A DNA stretch of 64,000 bases, taken from contig JAAHGF010000004.1 in NCBI GenBank assembly GCA_010672585.1, positions 686,121 to 750,120 on the forward strand. The letters run 5' to 3'. Below the pieces are notes generated by a model. It was not told the DNA's origin and searched no databases. It saw only the letters and a list, made by a program, of their open reading frames with translations. Shown here piece by piece: positions 17,455-26,275 of the stretch. Origin of the DNA: Okeania sp. SIO1I7. GTDB lineage: Bacteria; Cyanobacteriota; Cyanobacteriia; Cyanobacteriales; Microcoleaceae. Positions within the stretch are counted from its first letter, which is position 1; every line of letters begins with the position of its first letter. A program made the position numbers and the translations under genes.

Positions 17455-19575
17455 TTAATAATTCATTCTTCTTTCTGCAATGTTTAATTCACTCTGAGAA
17501 TTTAATTGAATTTCATTTTGAATACTTTGTTTTTCCTTGATTGGCATAATAATATCAACTGTAGTTCCTCGGTCTATTCCCTCACTATAGAGACTAATAC
17601 TGCCATTCATCATTTCCATCAGACCGCGAGAAATAGCTAATCCTAATCCATTTCCTCCAAACTTACGAGTTTTTGTACCATCTACCATCACAAAAGGCTG
17701 AAATAATTTATCTTGTTGTTCTGGACTAATACCAATTCCCGTATCTTCAATCTTAACTAAAACCTGATTTTCTTTCCTACCATAATTATCAGATAAATTA
17801 TTTGTATTTCCAGCAAAATTTGAGTTGTTGTTTTCTTGGCTAATATAAATATTAATACTGCCTTTTTCCGTAAACTTAATTGCATTACTGATAACATTTT
17901 TAAACACCTGCTTCAACTTTTCTTGGTCAGCGTTAACAATTATTAGTTGTTCAGGAATATTTAGTTTCAATAATAAAGATTTTTGTGCGATATCTTGTCT
18001 AAATGAATCTATTGTTTCGTGTAATAATTTGACAATATCGACATCTGTCAAATAGATTGATAAAGTTCCTGAATCAATTCTACGAATATCTAAGATATCA
18101 TCAATAATTCTTAGTAAATGAATAGCAGAATCATTAGCTTGTTTCAAAAACTCCATTTCTTCTTCTTTCGTGTCACAAAATCCATCATAAATCAATTGAA
18201 TAGAGCCAATAATTCCATTGAGAGGAGTTCTTAATTCATGGGAAATATTAGCCAAAAATTCGCTTTTTAACTGGTTAGCAACTTGAGCTTCTTTAGAAGT
18301 TACTTCTAATTGATCTGCCCACCTTTTAAGCCTATATACCATACTCTCTAATGCAATTGCTAATTGATGAAATTCACGAATTCTTCGACTTCTAGGTACT
18401 TTATTGGGAGAGTCTAAATCATTGACAGCAAGAGCATAATCTCTCAGTTTTTCCAAAGGACGAGCTAAATCGCGAGCCAAATAAATAGTTGCTATAACAC
18501 TAGCAGCAACTAAGCCAAAAATCATAATAATTAGAACTTTTTGAACTTCTCTAAGACCGGATAAAGCAAAGTCTATAGGTGTAATAGCTAAAACAATCCA
18601 CTTTCGAGCGTCATCACGGTCTACAGGGCTAGAAGTTGGTGCATATCCTACTAAAAATTCATCATCTGCTGATAATTTGAGTCCTAATAATTCAGGTAAT
18701 ATCTTTTTAAATTCATCAATAAATTCTCTCAGGGGACTACTCTTATTATTTTTTGAAACATCTATTTCTTCAAAAGAGAATATGTGGAGAAAATCTTTTC
18801 TACCTTCCTGTGCATTTCTGATAATACTTTTGAGTCTTTCTGCATCTGGTCCATCAGAAATATTACTCCCTACTCTATCAGGGTCTGGACTAGCTAAAAT
18901 TGTACCTTTATGATCAATGACTACAGTTGAACCTGTCAGTGAACCTCTTCTGCGATTAGTTTGCATTGGTAAATCTGACCTAATACTCAAAGCATAACGC
19001 AATTGTCTTTCACTACCTTCAGCAACATACACTGGTACACTCAAACCTAAGCTAACTTGTTTGTTCTGAGTAATCGTATCATCACTTGAGAAACTATCTG
19101 AGTTGAACTGTTCTGGCCATATATAATTTATGTTAACATTAGAAATCTTTTTAACTAGCTGTCTCTGCTGCGGAGGCCACATACTTAGTGATGGAGAATT
19201 TATTGATTCATCATCACAAGTTTTAGCTATAATCTCAGAAGTCTGTAAGTTAATCAATTGAACGCATCTTACCTGAGTTGGTAAAGTTTGGTATAACTGC
19301 TCAACATATTTTTGATACTCTTGAGTTTGACCAGATTGAAATACATAACTTTCGCTAGCATTAACTAGATTAGATTCTAAAGATTTAGCCCATTGTTGAA
19401 TATCTTCGGCCTTTCTGTCTGCGCTTTCTGTCAGATTTTGACGAGCAGTGTCTAGAAGTGTAGAACGTGCTTTTCTGTAGATAACATACTGCCCCAGTAT
19501 TAATACGGGTACAGTAATTAGTAAAATTCGCGACAGCAGAATCCTACGAAAGGAGGATTGAACTTGCTTCATCAT
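17455..19575 (-). CDS. Membrane sensor histidine kinase with extracytoplasmic Cache-like domain
   Basis: A 706-residue two-component sensor. A first membrane helix (about residues 11-30) and a second (about 345-367) bracket a large periplasmic domain of dCache type containing VVIDHKGTILASPDPDRVG. A HAMP linker follows, then HisKA with SHELRTPLNGIIGSIQ (phospho-acceptor His446), and a HATPase_c domain with the N-box NVISNAIKF, DTGIGI and GNGLGLAISRG. No receiver domain is attached. No response regulator is adjacent; the nearest is at 25125-25811, also on the minus strand, but pairing is only a guess. The ligand is unknown. Confidence 0.92.
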   Translation of the reverse strand: MMKQVQSSFRRILLSRILLITVPVLILGQYVIYRKARSTLLDTARQNLTESADRKAEDIQQWAKSLESNLVNASESYVFQSGQTQEYQKYVEQLYQTLPTQVRCVQLINLQTSEIIAKTCDDESINSPSLSMWPPQQRQLVKKISNVNINYIWPEQFNSDSFSSDDTITQNKQVSLGLSVPVYVAEGSERQLRYALSIRSDLPMQTNRRRGSLTGSTVVIDHKGTILASPDPDRVGSNISDGPDAERLKSIIRNAQEGRKDFLHIFSFEEIDVSKNNKSSPLREFIDEFKKILPELLGLKLSADDEFLVGYAPTSSPVDRDDARKWIVLAITPIDFALSGLREVQKVLIIMIFGLVAASVIATIYLARDLARPLEKLRDYALAVNDLDSPNKVPRSRRIREFHQLAIALESMVYRLKRWADQLEVTSKEAQVANQLKSEFLANISHELRTPLNGIIGSIQLIYDGFCDTKEEEMEFLKQANDSAIHLLRIIDDILDIRRIDSGTLSIYLTDVDIVKLLHETIDSFRQDIAQKSLLLKLNIPEQLIIVNADQEKLKQVFKNVISNAIKFTEKGSINIYISQENNNSNFAGNTNNLSDNYGRKENQVLVKIEDTGIGISPEQQDKLFQPFVMVDGTKTRKFGGNGLGLAISRGLMEMMNGSISLYSEGIDRGTTVDIIMPIKEKQSIQNEIQLNSQSELNIAERRMNY

Positions 19576-20240
19576 AAGATTTTTTACTTAAGCTGCAACT
19601 TGCAACAATTTTGACAATTATTTGTGTTTTGACTTCTGAGAATCTCCGAAAACTATAATTATTGTCTATGAATATAGAATTTATCAGAATTCAGTTAATT
19701 TGATTTGAGTTTTTTATTTATTAACTCTTCCATGGTATACCGCATTTGATAATATTGCCTAGACAATATAAAGTTCTAAACTCAAAAACCTGTGATATTC
19801 TGCCATTAATACAAATTTACTTTCATCGTATAACTACTTACATTTCAAGTTATATATGCTAGATACTGTTCATGGTTTTTTTTTATATGTGGTTCTACTT
19901 ATTATAAAATATCTCTTTGTTAGCTACCATACAGTAAAACTGATAAGTAAATAAAGAAGAATCAAATAAATAGAAAAAATGAGATAATGTAGGTGCCAAA
20001 TAAGATTTGAGAGCGTACCTATAGAAATATAATTTTAATTTTTTTTTGTATAATTGCTTTTTGATAATTAATCTTATACTCTGGCAAACATCATTTTTTT
20101 GTTAACTTTAAATCTCTCGTTCATAAAATTATATTTTCACAAGTATTTTGATAAATTATTCAATAAATATATTTGAGGATCATCATTTTTAATATCCTTA
20201 AAAACATCTCTAAAAATTTCCAACTCAACAAACTGTACTT
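19576..20240. other. Intergenic region between divergent genes
   Basis: About 660 bases of AT-rich DNA between the kinase (leftward) and the photolyase-like gene (rightward). Both promoters should lie here. No repeat family, hairpin or small gene is recognised. Confidence 0.5.
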
Positions 20241-21803
20241 ATGAATATAGGAATCTGGGTCTTAGGAGACCAAATCAATATTAATCAAGCAGCTCTTCAA
20301 AGCTGTACTGAAAAAGATAACATTTTTGTGATTATTATTGAATCCTTAGAGCATATCCAAATTCGACCATATCATCAGCAAAAATTGGTCTTAATTTGGT
20401 CAGCTATGCGTCATTTTGCCGTTGAGTTGCGTCAAGCAGGTTGGCAAGTTACGCACACAAAATCCACAGATTTTGAAACACCACTTAAACAGTGGATCGA
20501 AACCAATAAAATTACTGAACTACGGGTAATGAAACCCAATGATAAACCTTTTCTTGAAGTCATTAAAAATCTCCAAATTCCCTGCGATATTACAATAATT
20601 CCTAATAATTTGTTTATTTGGCATGAAACGGAATTTCAAGCATGGGCTAAAAATAGAAAACGCTTATTAATGGAAGATTTTTATCGAGAAGGACGTAAAC
20701 GTTTTAAAATTTTAATGGATCAAAATAAACCTTTAGGAGAAAGATGGAATTTTGACAAAGAAAACCGCAAATACCCCAAAGGCAAATTAAATACACCAAA
20801 AATTTTATGGTTTAAACCAGATGAAATTACTAGAGAAGTTATCAATCAAGTTAAATCTTTGAACTTTACTAAATATGGAGAAATAGAACCTTTTCGTTGG
20901 GCAGTAACTCGTCAACAAGCACTGCAAGTACTAGACAATTTTATTAAATATAGCTTGCCTAATTTTGGTGATTATCAAGATGCTATGGTAACAGGAGAAG
21001 AAAACTTATGGCATTCTCTACTTTCTCCCTATATTAATCTTGGTCTGCTACATCCTTTAGAAGTAATTAAAAAAGTAGAGTCAGCTTATCACAATCAACA
21101 ATTAAAACTAAATAGTATAGAAGGTTTTATTCGGCAAATTTTAGGTTGGCGAGAATATATGCGGGGTGTTTATCTTCTCATGAATGATGAATATTCTCAG
21201 TCTAATTGGTTTAACCATAATCAACCACTTCCAGAGTTTTTCTGGGATGCTAATAAAACAGATATGAATTGTTTACATCAAGTTCTAATTCAAGTACAAA
21301 ATACAGGTTATGCTCATCATATTCAGCGTTTAATGGTATTGAGTAATTTTGCTTTAATTTCTGGTATTTCTCCTCAAGAGATAGAAAATTGGTTTCATGC
21401 AGCATTTATTGATGCTTATAATTGGGTTATGCAAACTAATGTCCTGGGAATGGGATTATTTGCTGATGGAGGTATTCTGGCATCAAAACCTTATGCTGCT
21501 TCTGCAAATTACATCAACAAAATGAGCGATTATTGTAAAGACTGTGTTTACAACTGGAAAGTTCGAGTTACATCACCTCAACACAAGGGTAATAATTCAC
21601 CAGCTTGTCCATTTAATTATTTCTATTGGGATTTTCTGGCCAGACATCGGGATAAACTTAAATCCCAGGGTCGTATGAACTTTGTGTTAGCTAACTTAGA
21701 TAAAATGGATTCTGAAGAATTAGAAAACATTCATCTCAAAGCAGAAAAATGGCATTCTCAAAAGACTTCTTGCAGAAGTCAGGGAATAGGGAATAGGGAA
21801 TAA
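20241..21803 (+). CDS. Cryptochrome/photolyase-related protein of the iron-sulfur type (FeS-BCP)
   Basis: Relative of Agrobacterium PhrB, a prokaryotic (6-4) photolyase with FAD, a lumazine antenna and a [4Fe-4S] cluster. The N-terminal antenna-domain start is MNIGIWVLGDQININQAAL. The FAD domain has the family block IRQILGWREYMRGVY and YAHHIQRLMVLSNFALISG. The four cluster Cys are seen at 344, 432, 435 and 456 (NCLHQ, YCKDC, ACPFN). At 520 residues it is the usual length. The last residues (TSCRSQGIGNRE) are read through a GGGAATA tandem repeat, so the C-terminus is not native. Repair versus photoreceptor function is undecided. Confidence 0.9.
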   Translation: MNIGIWVLGDQININQAALQSCTEKDNIFVIIIESLEHIQIRPYHQQKLVLIWSAMRHFAVELRQAGWQVTHTKSTDFETPLKQWIETNKITELRVMKPNDKPFLEVIKNLQIPCDITIIPNNLFIWHETEFQAWAKNRKRLLMEDFYREGRKRFKILMDQNKPLGERWNFDKENRKYPKGKLNTPKILWFKPDEITREVINQVKSLNFTKYGEIEPFRWAVTRQQALQVLDNFIKYSLPNFGDYQDAMVTGEENLWHSLLSPYINLGLLHPLEVIKKVESAYHNQQLKLNSIEGFIRQILGWREYMRGVYLLMNDEYSQSNWFNHNQPLPEFFWDANKTDMNCLHQVLIQVQNTGYAHHIQRLMVLSNFALISGISPQEIENWFHAAFIDAYNWVMQTNVLGMGLFADGGILASKPYAASANYINKMSDYCKDCVYNWKVRVTSPQHKGNNSPACPFNYFYWDFLARHRDKLKSQGRMNFVLANLDKMDSEELENIHLKAEKWHSQKTSCRSQGIGNRE

Positions 21804-22152
21804 CGAAGTCAGAAGTCCCCAAGTCAGAAGCGAGTGTATAATTCTGAGGTCCCTTCAGAATGTAAGACACACTTCATTTCAGTCAGAAGTTATTTTTGTA
21901 ACGGAGATTTGAGCAACTCTCCAAAAATATTTCGCTTTAAAAGACGGGGTTGTGCGACCCAATTATTTTGATAAAAGCTGTCTATAGCAAGGAACGACTT
22001 GGTTAGGACTTATATTGATGATGAACCTGATACAGTGATAAGCTTTTGCAACTGTTCCCTGTTCCCTGTTCCCTGTTCCCTGCTATATATGACTTTTGAC
22101 TTTTAAAATTTGACTTTAGCAAAGAGTTCAGAATTCTTATTTTTTGCCATAA
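21804..22152. repeat. Repeat-rich intergenic DNA downstream of the photolyase-like gene
   Basis: Contains the palindrome ATTCTGAGGTCCCTTCAGAAT (21841-21861, related to 28569-28587), and a ~73-bp sequence at 21905-21977 (GAGCAACTCTCCAAAAATAT, GACGGGGTTGTGCGACCC, TTATTTTGATAAA) with a relative at 36803-36872. TTCCCTG units at 22048-22082 follow. No gene is seen. Confidence 0.6.
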
Positions 22153-22226
22153 TTTTCCACATAGATTCCACAGCATTTCCACAAGCAAGTTTAATGTTTT
22201 CCACAGATTAAACAGGGTTTTCCACA
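22153..22226 (+). promoter_or_regulatory. Cluster of five DnaA-box-like sites
   Basis: TTTTCCACA, the cyanobacterial form of the DnaA box, occurs exactly at 22153-22161, 22197-22205 and 22218-22226. One-mismatch-type variants GATTCCACA (22164-22172) and ATTTCCACA (22175-22183) lie between. All five are in the same orientation within 74 bp, and AT-rich DNA follows (about 22300-22400). This could be a replication origin, a DnaA-titration site or a DnaA-controlled promoter for the DUF2811 gene. dnaA and dnaN are not in the window. Confidence 0.7.
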
Positions 22227-22522
22227 GGCCTCAACGACATCATCATACTCTTGCAACTGAATTGGGGATTTTGTTCAGTGGGGAGTAAACAGCTTCATAT
22301 TAGCCGATTTTTATAAAGTTTTATAACAAAAAGTGACCCTAAATACTGATTATTTCGTAAATCTTTTATTTGTTGAAAGTCTGCTGTAACATTTCTCTAC
22401 ATTGACAACCATACCCCTCCTTAGTACACAATAGTGCGACATTAGTAGTTCAAAGTCAGTGGTTTGTGGCCATAACTAGGGACTATGAAGAAGAAAAAAT
22501 ATACAGAGAATCTTACTTAAAC

Positions 22523-22747
22523 ATGAACTTAAGCGTTAGTATTCTGGCCGAAATTCCTGAAGCACTCCATGAATCTCTTAAAACCTACTTAGAAACCCAC
22601 CCTGACTGGGATCAAGACCGTGTATTTTCAGCCGCTTTGTCACTATTCTTGTTACAGAATGGAGATAGCAGTACACCAGAAACATCTCTTTGTTATCGGC
22701 AAGCTGCTAGAGTTTACCTAGAAACTCTTTTCCAACATCATGTATAA
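22523..22747 (+). CDS. DUF2811 family small protein
   Basis: A 74-residue protein from ATG 22523 (MNLSVSILAEIPEALHESLK). An upstream GTG at 22466 in the same frame would add 19 residues, but family members begin at the MN-x-SVSI block, so the ATG is chosen. The segment TYLETHPDWDQDRVFSAALS and the ending RQAARVYLETLFQHH are typical of this cyanobacterial family. The fold is probably all-helical and ribbon-helix-helix-like; function is unknown. The DnaA-box cluster lies 300 bases upstream. A hairpin AGCTCTGC...GCAGAGCT follows at 22836-22857. Confidence 0.8.
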   Translation: MNLSVSILAEIPEALHESLKTYLETHPDWDQDRVFSAALSLFLLQNGDSSTPETSLCYRQAARVYLETLFQHHV

Positions 22748-23107
22748 GCAGCATTTGGTGGTACAGATATTGAACCTATCTTTGCTGCTCATACTAATGT
22801 ATTCTAAATTACTAAATTTTTATATGTATGGATTAAGCTCTGCTTCAGAGCAGAGCTATTTCAAAGTTCGATACTAGAAAATAATTTTGAAATAAAAATG
22901 TAAGCATTCCGCAAGAAATGCTTACATCAGAAGGAAGATGAAATAAGTTTGCACTATTTTCAACTAATGCAAATCTGAAACATTTTTTCCACTACCTTAA
23001 TTAAATCAGAATTGAGCTAAAAGCATCACACTTTGAAACTAAAGTAGTTTACATGACCAAGCTAGGCTTGAATACTAAATAGTAGAACTAAATTTTTAGG
23101 AAAAATA
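22748..23107. other. Intergenic region with hairpins
   Basis: AGCTCTGCTTCAGAGCAGAG (22836-22857, 8-bp stem) is a possible terminator for the DUF2811 gene. GTAAGCATTCCGCAAGAAAT (22900-22925) is a member of the short palindromic repeat also seen at 29707, 30000 and 34850. No gene is seen. Confidence 0.5.
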
Positions 23108-24544
23108 ATGACTGAAGTTTTAGATGTCTTAGTTGTTGGCGCAGGTATTAGTGGGTTAACTTTAGCCCATGCACTGACAAAATTAAGTAATAATTCCCCC
23201 TTAAAGATTTTAGTTGCTGAAAGCCAAAATCGAGTAGGGGGAAATATCACAACAGTTTCTTTAGGAGACTTTCTTTGGGAAGAAGGGCCAAATAGTTTTT
23301 CTCCCACACCAGAATTGTTAAAGTTGGCTGTAGATGTTGGCCTAAAACAGGAGCTAGTTTTTGCCGATCGCAAACTGCCTCGCTATGTTTATTGGAATGG
23401 ACAATTATTACCAGTGCCTATGAGTCCAACAACTATGCTACAGTCTAAGTTACTGAGTGATGGTGGTAAGCTACGCGCCTTGGTTGGTGCTTTAGGTTTT
23501 GTATCACCTGCTATTGGCGATTTGTCAGAGCAAGGAGGAGAAGAAACTGTATCTCAATTTTTCCAGAGACATCTTGGTCCTGAAGTAATGCAGCGACTGG
23601 TGGAACCCTTCGTTTCTGGTGTTTATGCAGGAGACCCTGGTCAACTGAGTGCTACTGCTGCTTTTGCTAAAGTGGCTCGAATGGCTGACTTAGGTGGTGG
23701 ACTTGTAGCTGGTGCTTTGCTGTCTGCCAAAAAAAATCGTAAGTTCAAGGTTGCTCCTGACCCTAATATTCCTAAGACCAAAACTGGAGAATTGGGTTCT
23801 TTTAAAGGTGGTTTGGAGGCATTACCAAAAGCTATCGCCTCTTCTTTAGGAGAAGTAGTTAAATTAAATTGGCATCTTACTAATATTCGCCGGACTGAGC
23901 AACAAACTTATATAGCAGAATTTTCTACTCCTAATGGTACTGAGCAAATAGAAACTCGTACTATTTCCCTTTCCACTCCTGCTTATGTTTGTGCAGAATT
24001 ATTCAAAACTTTGCAGCCTGAAATTGCTTCTATCTTCAATGAGTTTTATTATCCTACTGTTGCCTGTGTAGTCTTGGCATATCCTGATACTTCTATCAAG
24101 GTTAAGATAGATGGCTTTGGTAATTTGATTCCTAGAAGTCAAGGTATCCGCACTCTTGGTACTATTTGGTCTTCTACTTTATTTTCTGGTAGGACACCTC
24201 CAGGATGGCAAATTTTTACTAATTTTATTGGGGGTGCAACAGACCCGGAAATTGCGAACTTAGATAGTGAAGCAATAGTGCAGCAGGTACATCAAGACCT
24301 TTGTCAAACTCTGTTAAAACAGGATGCTGAACAACCAAAAGTTCTTGCGGTGCATTTATGGTCTCGTGCTATTCCTCAATATAATTTAGGCCATAATTCT
24401 AAATTGGAACGGATTAATAATGGCTTAAAATCTTTGCCTGGTCTATATCTGTGCAGTAATTATACCGGTGGTATAGCTTTGGGAGATTGTGTTCGCCGTG
24501 GTACAGAAGTAGCGACTGAGATTTATCAAGGTTTGCAGACTTGA
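23108..24544 (+). CDS. hemY: Oxygen-dependent protoporphyrinogen oxidase (HemY/HemG type)
   Basis: Flavoprotein that oxidises protoporphyrinogen IX to protoporphyrin IX, the last common step of haem and chlorophyll synthesis. The N-terminal FAD loop is VLVVGAGISGLTLAHAL (residues 7-23), followed by the GG motif ESQNRVGGNITT. Central TVSQFFQRHLGPEVMQRLVEPFVSGVYAGDP and the C-terminal YLCSNYTGGIALGDCVRRGT FAD-contact block are characteristic. At 478 residues it matches plant and cyanobacterial PPOX. Many cyanobacteria use HemJ instead, so a HemY-type enzyme marks a subset. The AGGAAAAATA ribosome site before ATG 23108 supports the start. Confidence 0.93.
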   Translation: MTEVLDVLVVGAGISGLTLAHALTKLSNNSPLKILVAESQNRVGGNITTVSLGDFLWEEGPNSFSPTPELLKLAVDVGLKQELVFADRKLPRYVYWNGQLLPVPMSPTTMLQSKLLSDGGKLRALVGALGFVSPAIGDLSEQGGEETVSQFFQRHLGPEVMQRLVEPFVSGVYAGDPGQLSATAAFAKVARMADLGGGLVAGALLSAKKNRKFKVAPDPNIPKTKTGELGSFKGGLEALPKAIASSLGEVVKLNWHLTNIRRTEQQTYIAEFSTPNGTEQIETRTISLSTPAYVCAELFKTLQPEIASIFNEFYYPTVACVVLAYPDTSIKVKIDGFGNLIPRSQGIRTLGTIWSSTLFSGRTPPGWQIFTNFIGGATDPEIANLDSEAIVQQVHQDLCQTLLKQDAEQPKVLAVHLWSRAIPQYNLGHNSKLERINNGLKSLPGLYLCSNYTGGIALGDCVRRGTEVATEIYQGLQT

Positions 24545-25124
24545 TATTTTAGAGTTTGAAAGGAGTTAGGACTCAGGAGTTAGGACTCAGGAGTTAGGAC
24601 TCAGGAGGAAATTAAGAAGGAAGAGAAGAAGAAAGTTCTCGGTCGCTAATTAAGCGGACATGATATCGAAGGAAAAATCGGTGTTGGTGAAATGTAATGG
24701 TAGGCAGGTGAAAGTAAAATTGAAAAACTTATGTTTTGCGTTGATATTTAATCATAAGTTACCAATCAACAATCATGGTAGAGGTTAACGGCCGTTAACC
24801 CTGACAAATAGTCTATAATTTTGTCTTTAGCGTAAGTCCTGTTAACCTAAAAAATCATTACTACTCAGCAACGCCAAAAATGACAAAAATATTAACTGGT
24901 TCGTCACAGTTCTGGTTAAAAAGCAAGTGGCACATTATTGATGGTGGGTTTACAGATGTGGAGTGACTTCCCTTACAAAATTCTCAATTCATTTTCTTGA
25001 TAACTAATTCAATGGTCGAGGGATGCCAAGGCTTCCTGGTCATCCATCCACCCCTTACCTTATGGTAATAATTTGTTCAAATCGATCTTTATTCCTTGAC
25101 TGAATTTATGTATGATTATCGAAA
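24545..25124. other. Intergenic region
   Basis: Begins with five GGAGTTAGGACTCA units. It contains GCGGACATGATATCG at about 24655-24669, an isolated end of family F, and the palindrome TTAACGGCCGTTAA at about 24786. No gene is visible; a 28-codon frame starting ATGACAAAAATATTAACTGG near 24879 is probably chance. Confidence 0.5.
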
Positions 25125-25811
25125 TCAAATATCAAGCTTATAGCCAATACCTCTAACAGTTTTTATCTTTGGAGAATTGTCGTTACTATTATCTAGCTTT
25201 TTGCGTATTTGGCCAATATGCACGTCAACGACTCGCTCATCTCCCATATATTCATAATCCCAGACTTCTTGGATTAAATCCGACCGCTTCCAAGCACGGC
25301 CAGGTTTACCTGCTAGACAGTGTAATATATCAAATTCCAAGGCCGTCAAAGCAATTAATTCTCCATTAATTTTAACCTCTCTACTCTGAGGGTCAATTGT
25401 CAGATTTCCTAATTGTAGACCTTCTGGCTGTGAGTTAGAAACTAATCTCTGACGTTTTAATATAGCTCCGACACGAGCGCCTAATTCTACTAAACCAAAA
25501 GGTTTTGTAATATAATCATCGGCACCCTCTTTAAAACCGTGTAACTTACTATCCTCATCTGCAAGACTTGTTAGCATTAGCACAAATACATTCGTATGAC
25601 TTTGCATTTCTTTGCAAAGTTGAAAGCCTGTTGTATCAGGTAAGTTTACATCTAACACTACTAGGTCTGGTAAAAATTTATTGAATAATTCTAGAGCTGT
25701 TTTACCATCTCCAGCAGACTCTACTTGATAGTTTTGTTGACTCAAATACCTGTGAATTAAAGTTCGGATGGCTGGGTCGTCATCAACCGCAAGGATTTTT
25801 ACAGGGGCCAT
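25125..25811 (-). CDS. OmpR/PhoB-family response regulator
   Basis: A 228-residue two-component regulator. The receiver domain (residues 4-118) has the acidic pair D10-D11-D12, phospho-acceptor Asp54 (VVLDVNLPD), Thr in MLTSL and Lys in ITKPFG. The C-terminal winged helix (about 130-226) ends DVHIGQIRKKLDNSN...IKTVRGIGYKLDI, typical of OmpR-type DNA-binding domains. No kinase is adjacent; the orphan sensor at 17455-19575 is a possible partner. It resembles several cyanobacterial paralogues, so no gene name is given. Confidence 0.92.
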   Translation of the reverse strand: MAPVKILAVDDDPAIRTLIHRYLSQQNYQVESAGDGKTALELFNKFLPDLVVLDVNLPDTTGFQLCKEMQSHTNVFVLMLTSLADEDSKLHGFKEGADDYITKPFGLVELGARVGAILKRQRLVSNSQPEGLQLGNLTIDPQSREVKINGELIALTALEFDILHCLAGKPGRAWKRSDLIQEVWDYEYMGDERVVDVHIGQIRKKLDNSNDNSPKIKTVRGIGYKLDI

Positions 25812-26275
25812 GACATAAATATCAGGATAAACTAACTATTATATAACTAAATTGCTGTTTTCAATTAAGAATTAGCAATATTTTTTACAAAAGTGGAAAG
25901 TTTGTTCTATTTTCAAACTAAAGTATGGTTTTGATGATTGCTGATAACCAAAATAATCAATTATAGCTTAAATTATTTTATTATACTCATCTATTTAATC
26001 TGATCAAGAACAAAATTTTCATTTTTTTATTTAGGCAATTTTTTTTAAATATATTTTTGAGAAGTGTAAATTTGGTGAATAGTTTAGGTATTAACTTTAG
26101 TAATAGTAATAGCACAACTAAACTTATACCTATAACTAAAATATGTCTAGACTATTCTATCATAGCGAAAGTAACTTACTTAAACTAATTCTCAGTCTGA
26201 GTTGATAACAACGATCTACTAATCTGTAGATTTTATCCCTCAACAGTAATAATACTATAACTTATGTTTTTTTGG
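25812..26275. other. Intergenic region
   Basis: About 460 bases of AT-rich DNA upstream of the response regulator and downstream of the TPR gene, both on the minus strand. No repeat family or terminator hairpin is recognised. Confidence 0.4.
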
